From positions 1-39,144 of the forward strand of contig DAOPJM010000017.1 of NCBI GenBank assembly GCA_035399665.1: a DNA stretch of 39,144 nt. Reading direction: 5' to 3'. Each line of letters begins with the position of its first letter. The first letter of the stretch is position 1. The notes under the pieces are model-generated. The model ran no database searches. It saw only the letters and a program-made list of their open reading frames with translations, and was not told the DNA's origin. Source of the DNA: DAOPJM01 sp035399665. GTDB taxonomy: Bacteria; Bacillota; Clostridia; Christensenellales; CAG-138. The position numbers and the translations under genes were made by a program. Below are positions 33,519-39,144 of this stretch, in pieces.

Positions 33519-34174
33519 TTATTGTCTCCTTCAGGCTCACAGGGGAAGCGCTCCTGCCCCAAGTATTGAGCCGAAATCTTTCCGTCCGAGCGCTCCGTAA
33601 GCTCCGCGATAAACTCTGTGGAGCGGACATTTGGCACCCAAACGGCACACCTTACCCTGTCGCTGTACTCCACGCTGTCAATGCTGCCGTAACGCGACAG
33701 AAGGCTTTGCAGCATACCCCATTTGGGGTAATCCACTTCAAACCCGTAGTGTACGCAGGGACGCATCTCGACTATATTGGCGGCCTTGACCGCCTCGCTG
33801 CACGCGCCCGAATAGGCCCTGACAAGCCCTCCCGAGCCAAGCAGTATGCCCCCGAAGTAGCGTGTGACTATGCACAAAACATCGACCGCGCCTATGCTTT
33901 TCAGGGTTTCCATCATGGGCATACCCGCCGTGCCGCCCGGCTCGCCGTCGTCTGAGAACCTGGCGAATGCGCCCCTCTCCCCGATGACGTAGGCAAAGCA
34001 GTTATGGCTTGCGTCTCGGTTTTGCTTGCGCACGCGTTCCAAGGTCGATAAGGCCTCAGGCTCGCTGCTTACCGGAAAGCAACGCCCTATGAAGCGGGAG
34101 CGCTTGATCACAAGCTCGATCTCGCTCTCCCGTTCGACAGTCCTATATACGCTTAAGCTCTTCTCACCCTGCAA
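33515..34174 (-). CDS. yigZ: YigZ/YvyE (IMPACT, UPF0029) family protein
   Basis: 219 residues from a TTG at 34174. The N-terminal half is the IMPACT domain: ELVIKRSRFIGR, then DASHNCFAYVIG, RFSDDGEPGGTAGMPM and VTRYFGGILLGSGGLVRAYS. The C-terminal half is a small ferredoxin-like domain. Family members are conserved, and links to ribosome or translation control are suggested but not settled. The start codon is inferred: the frame is open far upstream into tyrS, but homologues begin just before this point and no ATG occurs until MPMMET. It overlaps the tyrS end by 22 bp and the next gene by 4 bp. Confidence 0.8.
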   Translation of the reverse strand: MQGEKSLSVYRTVERESEIELVIKRSRFIGRCFPVSSEPEALSTLERVRKQNRDASHNCFAYVIGERGAFARFSDDGEPGGTAGMPMMETLKSIGAVDVLCIVTRYFGGILLGSGGLVRAYSGACSEAVKAANIVEMRPCVHYGFEVDYPKWGMLQSLLSRYGSIDSVEYSDRVRCAVWVPNVRSTEFIAELTERSDGKISAQYLGQERFPCEPEGDNK

Positions 34175-35388
34175 AAGCTCTTCTTGCCTTTCCTGATGAT
34201 AACGCCCTCGCCCTCGATCTGCTCTGTGGTGAGCTTGTCGTCGAACGAAGCCGCCTTGACGTCGCCCACAAGAACTCCGCCGTCCTTTATGAGCCTGCGC
34301 GCCTCGCTCTTGGACTTGGCAAGCCCGCACAGCACCAACAGGTCGGGAAGCAGAAGCCCGCTTTCCTTGATTTCGGAGTCGGTAAGCTCGCGAGTGGGCA
34401 TATGCTCAAGGTCTCCGCCGCCGCTGAACAGCGCCTCGGCCGCGGACTTGGCTTTCATGGCCTCGTCGTCGCCATGCACCTGGGCGGTAAGCGTGTATGC
34501 CAAGACCTTCTTGGCCTCGTTGATGTTCGCGCCTTCGCTGCAAAGGGCGTTGATTTCGTCCATGGGCAGGAAGGTCAAAAGGCACAGGCAGTTCCTAACC
34601 TCCTGATCGTCGATGTTGCGCCAATACTGATAGAAGTCGAATACGCTGCACTTATTTTTGTCAAGCCAGAGTGCGCCGCGCTCGGTCTTGCCCATCTTCT
34701 TGCCGTCGGAGTTGACAAGCAGCGTTGTGGTCAGGGCGTAAGCGGGCTTGCGCTCCTTGCGGCGAATGAGGTCCGCGCCGTTTAGGATGTTGCTCCACTG
34801 ATCGTCGCCGCCCATCTGAAGGACGCAGCCGTATCTTTGATTGAGCATGAGGAAGTCATAGCTCTGCATAAGCATGTAGCTCATCTCAAAGAAGGTCAGA
34901 CCGGTCTCCATGCGCTGTTTGTAGCACTCGGCCGTGAGCATACGGTTCACGGAGAACAGTACGCCAATCTCGCGCATGAAGTTCATGAAGTTGAGGTCGC
35001 GCAGCCAGTCCGCATTGTTGGCCATGACAGCGCGTCCCTCGGAGAAGTCCACAAGACGTTCCATCTGCTTTTTGAAGCAGGCGGCGTTGTGGTCAAGCTC
35101 CTCGACCGTGAGCATCTTGCGCAGTTCGGTCTTGCCCGACGGGTCGGCTATCATGGCCGTACCGCCGCCCAAGAGAGCGATAGGTCTGTGGCCTGCGCGC
35201 TGCATATGCGCCATGGTCATGAGGGCGACATAATGCCCGATGTGCAGGCTGTCCGCAGTCGGGTCAAAGCCTATATAGAAGGTCAGCTTTTCGCGGCCCA
35301 AGAGTTCCTTCAGCTCCTCGGGGTGCGAGCATTGCTTGATGTAGCCGCGCTCCTCGAGTATGTCGTATACGTTCCTTTGTTCTTCCAT
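34153..35388 (-). CDS. tyrS: Tyrosyl-tRNA synthetase
   Basis: 411 residues, normal for bacterial TyrRS. The Rossmann catalytic domain shows the HIGH-type motif DSLHIGHYV and the KMSKS-type motif KKMGKTERGALW. Tyrosine and tRNA-binding segments include LLGGGTAMIADPSGK, SYMLMQSYDF and QMGGDDQWSNI. The C-terminal S4 RNA-binding domain runs from KSKSEARRLIKDGGVLVG. The ATG at 35388 has GGAGG about 10 bp upstream and a promoter at 35415-35443. There is no room for a T-box leader; instead a 21-bp tandem repeat lies upstream of the promoter. Confidence 0.95.
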   Translation of the reverse strand: MEEQRNVYDILEERGYIKQCSHPEELKELLGREKLTFYIGFDPTADSLHIGHYVALMTMAHMQRAGHRPIALLGGGTAMIADPSGKTELRKMLTVEELDHNAACFKKQMERLVDFSEGRAVMANNADWLRDLNFMNFMREIGVLFSVNRMLTAECYKQRMETGLTFFEMSYMLMQSYDFLMLNQRYGCVLQMGGDDQWSNILNGADLIRRKERKPAYALTTTLLVNSDGKKMGKTERGALWLDKNKCSVFDFYQYWRNIDDQEVRNCLCLLTFLPMDEINALCSEGANINEAKKVLAYTLTAQVHGDDEAMKAKSAAEALFSGGGDLEHMPTRELTDSEIKESGLLLPDLLVLCGLAKSKSEARRLIKDGGVLVGDVKAASFDDKLTTEQIEGEGVIIRKGKKSFCRVRRA

Positions 35389-35414
35389 TGTTATCCCACC
35401 TCCATGTTTGAATC

Positions 35415-35443
35415 ATCATAACAGATTGATTTGAGTTTTGCAA
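35415..35443 (-). promoter_or_regulatory. Promoter of the tyrS operon
   Basis: On the minus strand TTGCAA (35438-35443), a 17-bp spacer, TATGAT (35415-35420). Transcription would begin about 20 bp before the Shine-Dalgarno. Confidence 0.7.
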
Positions 35444-35451
35444 CAGCCGCC

Positions 35452-35494
35452 CGAAAACTCGTTACAATTACCACGAAAACTCGTTACAATTACC
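35452..35494. repeat. Perfect 21-bp tandem repeat upstream of the tyrS promoter
   Basis: Two identical 21-bp copies, at 35452-35472 and 35474-35494, with one base between. Each contains ACTCGTTACAATTACC. They end 9 bp from the tyrS -35 box, with a period of two helical turns, so they could bind a regulator. Confidence 0.65.
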
Positions 35495-35533
35495 CTGTCG
35501 CGAAACAACGAGGCTGTTTGGTTTTTCGCAGAA

Positions 35534-36091
35534 TCAGGAAGCCTTCAACAGGTGGACTATCACGCTGCATAGCATGCAAAATTTATAGCAACATTGCTTT
35601 GCGCGGCAAAGCAGCAATTCTCTTTTCTCAAAAAAGTCGCCTGCTTGCGGGCGAAGAAAAGAGAAGAACGAAAACGGTTGTGTCGCATACTCATGCTCAT
35701 ATCCATTGGGCGCAATGATCGCCACCCTTTTCCCTGCCCACAGGGATTCTTGTGCTTTCACGTATAACTTGTTCAGCCCATATAGACGATCCGGCGCCGC
35801 TTCCATTTCAGCGATGCAACACCATGAATAGATTGGCGTTGCCAACGCAATGCAGTCCGCCCATAGAACATCCTCCGCGATACCGTTCATATCCTCTGTT
35901 TGCTTACAGCCGTAATACTCACTGGCATCTTGACAGGCATAACAGCCCATGCGCGGAGCTATTCTTTTCGTACTCAATTATGTGTATCGCACGCAGACAT
36001 TGCTTTCTCTGAGCGTGGCGGTAAACGGTTTGCACAGCTACACAGTATTTCCGCTAAGGCAAGGACACCCCATCAGCGCTAAAGCATTCAC
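35534..36091 (-). pseudogene. Decayed NAD(P)H-dependent FMN reductase (flavodoxin-like fold)
   Basis: A GTG at 36091 with GAGAGG 9 bp upstream starts NALALMGCPCLSGNTV, the FMN-binding loop of this family (usually MGSPR-x-x-GNT). The frame is then broken by TAG at 36038-36040 and TAA at 35978-35980, and goes on with RIAPRMGCYACQD, DDM-like TEDMNGIAEDVLWAD, LATPIYSW and GKRVAIIAPNGYEHEYAT, all typical of the family. After that the sequence stops resembling it (FSFFSFLRPQ onwards) and ends at 35534, so the C-terminal part is lost or frameshifted. Two nonsense codons plus a lost end make it a pseudogene. Confidence 0.75.
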
Positions 36092-36149
36092 AGGTTGCTT
36101 CCTCTCTATCACGTTAATCAAACTCAACGAATTTCGACCTGCCGCGCTG

Positions 36150-36179
36150 ATTATACTACACCATATGTATGTCCCGCAA
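36150..36179 (-). promoter_or_regulatory. Relict promoter of the FMN reductase pseudogene
   Basis: On the minus strand TTGCGG (36174-36179), an 18-bp spacer, TATAAT (36150-36155), about 59 bp before the pseudogene start. Confidence 0.5.
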
Positions 36180-36440
36180 CGGTTTGCCGCCAAATCAGCA
36201 CTATAGCTCAGTCATCCACAACGACTGTAAAGTGTACGGCTGAATGTCCACACCCCGTTGAAGCAGGGCTTATTCTCCGTTGGGTCAGATACGCTGCGAC
36301 TTAGCCCTGAAACATCGCATTCAACATCGTTTTCGAGTAAGCCCAAAACAACACAAGAGCGCTGTGATGTATTGCCCTGTGTTTATATGCATATCTTCTG
36401 CTAAGTATATTGCTTATCCACATATATTCGCTAAATTGTG
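36180..36440. other. Gene-free stretch between the reductase pseudogene and the cas region
   Basis: I see no convincing coding sequence, RNA gene or long repeat here. Short open frames lack ribosome binding sites and family resemblance. The sequence is more A+T-rich than the housekeeping part of the window, consistent with a boundary of accessory DNA. Confidence 0.5.
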
Positions 36441-36469
36441 TTGACAATGAGCATGATATAAAGTATTCT
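36441..36469 (+). promoter_or_regulatory. Possible promoter upstream of cas3
   Basis: TTGACA (36441-36446), a 17-bp spacer, TATTCT (36464-36469). It precedes a 46-codon frame and cas3 by 55 and 325 bp respectively. Confidence 0.5.
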
Positions 36470-36523
36470 GATATTGAACCAGCATCGCATGGTGAGCATT
36501 GCATTTTCTGTTTCGCGGAGTAA

Positions 36524-36664
36524 ATGCCTTATGTGAAGTTTGAAAAAATAGATTTTACAGAATTACCGAAGCCTCATAATCGGTACATAGGGGAAGAAGG
36601 AAGAACATGGAAGCCTTCGCCTGAAAACTCAGAGAAGTTCACACTACAAGGAAAACGAACCTAA
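36524..36664 (+). CDS. Small hypothetical protein upstream of cas3
   Basis: A 46-codon frame beginning MPYVKFEKIDFTELPKPHN and ending TLQGKRT. GGAG lies 3 bp before the ATG, which is close, and a promoter-like sequence lies 55 bp upstream. The composition is hydrophilic and basic, with no motif I recognise. It could be a real small gene, a leader peptide or the remnant of a longer gene. Confidence 0.3.
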   Translation: MPYVKFEKIDFTELPKPHNRYIGEEGRTWKPSPENSEKFTLQGKRT

Positions 36665-36793
36665 CGAATGAGCAAAACTTCCTTTCCAACGGACAATGCC
36701 TGTGAGATAATCAAAACCGTAAAAAACGACATAATAATCTGAGGAGCGGAGTGTGAATGTAGGAGCGGCGCCGCTTTGCAGGGGAAGGATCAT

Positions 36794-39037
36794 ATGGATA
36801 AGACATACTACGCAAAATCCCCCTCTTCCGATGGGTCGCAGACGACCTGCAAGGAACACGCCCAAAGCGTGGCCAAGCTTGCAAAGGAATACGCCGCGGT
36901 CTTTGGGCAAGGCGAAGCGGGGAAGGCAATTGCACTTCCCCATGACTTTGGAAAATGGAGCGAAGCCTTTCAAGAGTCTCTCCACTCCACCGATGGTATC
37001 CCTCGGCGCATCGACCACGCCATCTGCGGCGCCGTCCTGCTTTACTCTATATGCAAAAGAGATCCCACTTACATTCCCTTGTTAGAGGCCATCAACGGAC
37101 ACCATGACGGGCTTGTGAGCTTCGCTTATTTGCGAGCTTACCTTGAGCAAAGCACGCAGGATACGAAGCCGATTCGCTGCAATAACGGAAAGACCGCAGC
37201 CTTGGCCGGGCCGAAGCAATATATGTACGCCATTCAGATCTTCCTTAAAGAGCTGCCTGAGTTTCGTCCGTCAAATGAGCTGCGCCGCTCGCTCCATCCG
37301 TACACAAATTGTGCGCTGGAAGGGATGCTCTATACAAGGATGCTGTTTTCCTGCTTGGTCGACGCCGACTACAGCGCGTCGGCGACGGGCGAACGCCCTG
37401 AGTATCTGGAGGAAACGGAAAAGCAGGCGGACGATCCAATGGTCTTGCTGCAGCGTTTGTCGGAACATATGGAACGGATTCGCAGCAGCTCTGCCGCAAA
37501 TAAAGAGCTTGACCAAATCAGGGACGAATTGTTCACGCGCTGCGGAGAAGCCGGCAAACTCCCCTCAGGGCTGTACACCTTGACCGCGCCAACAGGCACC
37601 GGTAAGACCCTTGCACTTCTGCATTTTGCACTTCAGCACTGTGCAACGCATGGAAAAAGACGGATTATCCTCGTCCTTCCGTTCCTTGCCCTTGCCGAGC
37701 AGAGTACCGCAGCCTATTCCGATATCATCCCCTACGTTCTTGTGGACCACAGCCAAAGCGGGCTCTCCGAAGAAGCGCGGGAATATGCCGCAAGATGGAG
37801 TGTACCCTTCATAATAACTACATCGGTACGCTTCTTTGAGACACTGTTCGCGCAGCGGCCGACGGATTGTCGCAAGCTCCACAGCATTGCCGACAGCGTG
37901 GTGATCTTTGACGAGGCGCAGAGCTTGCCCGCCTCATTGACGACATCGACATTGCAGGCGGTCAACACCCTTTGTTCGCAATACCGATGCACCGTGTTGT
38001 TCTCCACGGCTTCACAGCCCAGCTATGACGCCCTTCCCGCTTTGTCTTGGAAGCCCGTAGAGATCCTGCAAAATCATGAGGAGTTGTACCGTAAGCTTCG
38101 GCGTACTGAGGTGGAATGGCGCTTGGATCCCGAAAGTCCGCTTGTCTCCGTCGCTGACGAGATGTCGCGTGAGAACAGCGTCTGTGCGATTGTTAACCTG
38201 CGCAGACATGCAAGGACGCTGTATCAACGACTAAAGACGACGTGCAGGGCGGACGAGCTTTTTTTCCTGACCACAGACCTCTGTCCCGACCATCGTCTTG
38301 CACAAATCAAGCGGATTAAGGAGCGCCTTGCAAAGGGTCTGCCATGCAGGGTCGTGGCCACGCAATGCATTGAGGCGGGCGTGGATCTTGATTTTGAGTG
38401 TATGTACCGCGCTCTTGCGCCGCTGGATGCAATCCTGCAGGCAGCAGGTCGCTGCAACAGAAACGGCAGGCTTGATCACCTTGGGCGCGTTATCGTTTTT
38501 GTGCCGCAAGAGCCGGGTCGGCTGTATCCCGACGATCGCTACAGCAACGCCGCCTTACTGGTTAAGGAGATGCTTTCTCGCGGGTCTTTGGACATTCACG
38601 ACCCAAAGGACATAACAAACTACTATACGCTGTTGTTTCAGAGGGCAACGGACGATCCGACGCTGCTAAACGCGATTGCACAAAGGGACTATGCCGCCAC
38701 TGCGGATGCGTATCAGTTGATCAAAACAAAGGGGATACGCGTACTGGTTCCCGCTCCCGGCAAGGAAACGCTATATGCCCGTCTAAGGGAGGAAGCGTTA
38801 CTGCACGGACTTACAAAACAGCAAATGCGCGAAGCTGCGCCCATCACCGTCACAACGTTTGATGAAAAGCTCGCAAGCAGGTATACGGAGCGCTTGTACT
38901 ACGCGTCAAGGAAAAAGGGAGAACGGAGTCCAAGCGATCACTTTGTGCTACTTACAGGGCATACTGATCTCTATACTGAGGATATGGGTCTGCAATTCCC
39001 CAACACGAATCCAAATGTAGATCTTTTAGGTTATTGA
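36794..39037 (+). CDS. cas3: CRISPR-associated helicase-nuclease Cas3 with N-terminal HD domain (type I, probably I-C)
   Basis: 747 residues. The HD nuclease domain shows CKEHAQSVA (His22), LPHDFGKW (His50, Asp51, Lys54), RIDHA (His75) and NGHHDG. The superfamily 2 helicase has Walker A TAPTGTGKT near residue 268, IFDEAQSLP (DEAQ box) near 372, STAS motif III, and motif VI QAAGRCNRNG near 550. The N-terminus YYAKSPSSDG resembles type I-C Cas3 proteins. It degrades DNA recruited by Cascade. The ATG at 36794 is preceded by GGGGAAGG at a 5-bp spacing. No other cas gene or CRISPR array is inside the window; they would be expected to the right. Confidence 0.92.
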   Translation: MDKTYYAKSPSSDGSQTTCKEHAQSVAKLAKEYAAVFGQGEAGKAIALPHDFGKWSEAFQESLHSTDGIPRRIDHAICGAVLLYSICKRDPTYIPLLEAINGHHDGLVSFAYLRAYLEQSTQDTKPIRCNNGKTAALAGPKQYMYAIQIFLKELPEFRPSNELRRSLHPYTNCALEGMLYTRMLFSCLVDADYSASATGERPEYLEETEKQADDPMVLLQRLSEHMERIRSSSAANKELDQIRDELFTRCGEAGKLPSGLYTLTAPTGTGKTLALLHFALQHCATHGKRRIILVLPFLALAEQSTAAYSDIIPYVLVDHSQSGLSEEAREYAARWSVPFIITTSVRFFETLFAQRPTDCRKLHSIADSVVIFDEAQSLPASLTTSTLQAVNTLCSQYRCTVLFSTASQPSYDALPALSWKPVEILQNHEELYRKLRRTEVEWRLDPESPLVSVADEMSRENSVCAIVNLRRHARTLYQRLKTTCRADELFFLTTDLCPDHRLAQIKRIKERLAKGLPCRVVATQCIEAGVDLDFECMYRALAPLDAILQAAGRCNRNGRLDHLGRVIVFVPQEPGRLYPDDRYSNAALLVKEMLSRGSLDIHDPKDITNYYTLLFQRATDDPTLLNAIAQRDYAATADAYQLIKTKGIRVLVPAPGKETLYARLREEALLHGLTKQQMREAAPITVTTFDEKLASRYTERLYYASRKKGERSPSDHFVLLTGHTDLYTEDMGLQFPNTNPNVDLLGY

Positions 39038-39056
39038 AAAATCTTCATTTTGGGTA

Positions 39057-39085
39057 TTGACAAATTTATGTTACTTTATTATAAT
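39057..39085 (+). promoter_or_regulatory. Consensus promoter downstream of cas3
   Basis: TTGACA (39057-39062), a 17-bp spacer, TATAAT (39080-39085), a perfect match. It starts 19 bp after the cas3 stop and must drive a gene beyond the window edge, presumably the next cas gene. The predicted leader begins with a small hairpin, CAGGAT (39091-39096) with ATCCTG. Confidence 0.85.
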
Positions 39086-39144
39086 AAAGACAGGATATGC
39101 GGCATCCTGTAATGCATTTCAAGTCTGAGCTGCAGGGAATTGAA

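Noticed and set aside
35389..35533. T-box riboswitch upstream of tyrS
   Set aside because: The leader from the predicted promoter is too short, and no T-box sequence or terminator/antiterminator pair is visible.

Overview
The window looks like a chromosomal segment of a Gram-positive anaerobe of the Clostridia type, probably an uncultured gut or animal-associated Firmicute. The grounds are the fatty acid kinase genes (fakA with two DegV/FakB genes and plsX), an electron-bifurcating NfnAB pair, an AraNPQ-like sugar importer with no ATPase of its own, strong AGGAGG ribosome binding sites and near-perfect TTGACA/TATAAT promoters. Neighbouring genes are moderately G+C-rich. One gene (22.2-23.1 kb) is strikingly A+T-rich and looks foreign. 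No species can be named from the sequence alone.

Layout. 0.1-2.4 kb (-): nfnA-nfnB. 2.6-3.4 kb (+): a short-chain dehydrogenase with its own promoter. 3.5-13.3 kb (-): one long arabinan/arabinose operon, read as GH127 arabinofuranosidase, binding protein, two permeases, YesL-like protein, ribulokinase, arabinose isomerase, ribulose-phosphate epimerase. 13.5-16.1 kb (+): a divergent LacI-type regulator and a GH51 arabinofuranosidase. The divergent control region holds AAACGTTT-type operators. The scheme is: cleave arabinosides, import them, convert L-arabinose to D-xylulose 5-phosphate, repress when sugar is absent. The GH127 gene carries an in-frame TAG at codon 37.

16.2-22.0 kb (+): a DapA-fold protein lacking the aldolase residues, dnaE, and rlmD. 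At the 3' end of rlmD sits a small element of about 1.3 kb. It is bounded by a direct repeat of the rlmD tail and contains an A+T-rich HNH endonuclease with DNA-binding repeats. Four copies of a short motif that also occurs inside the rlmD 3' end surround the HNH gene. This is the strongest candidate for something undescribed.

23.3-31.2 kb: an alpha/beta hydrolase (-), a GT2-GtrA glycosyltransferase (+), the plsX-fakA-fakB-fakB operon (-) for activating exogenous fatty acids, and a membrane-anchored hydrolase with Cys in the nucleophile position (+). 31.2-31.6 kb: a gene-free patch of dispersed palindromic repeats, including a MITE-like unit. The same repeat family appears at the left edge of the window. 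31.6-35.4 kb (-): tyrS, yigZ and a secreted membrane-anchored protein, tightly overlapping. 35.5-36.1 kb (-): a decayed FMN reductase pseudogene. 36.8-39.0 kb (+): cas3 of a type I (probably I-C) CRISPR system, followed by a consensus promoter that must drive genes beyond the right edge.
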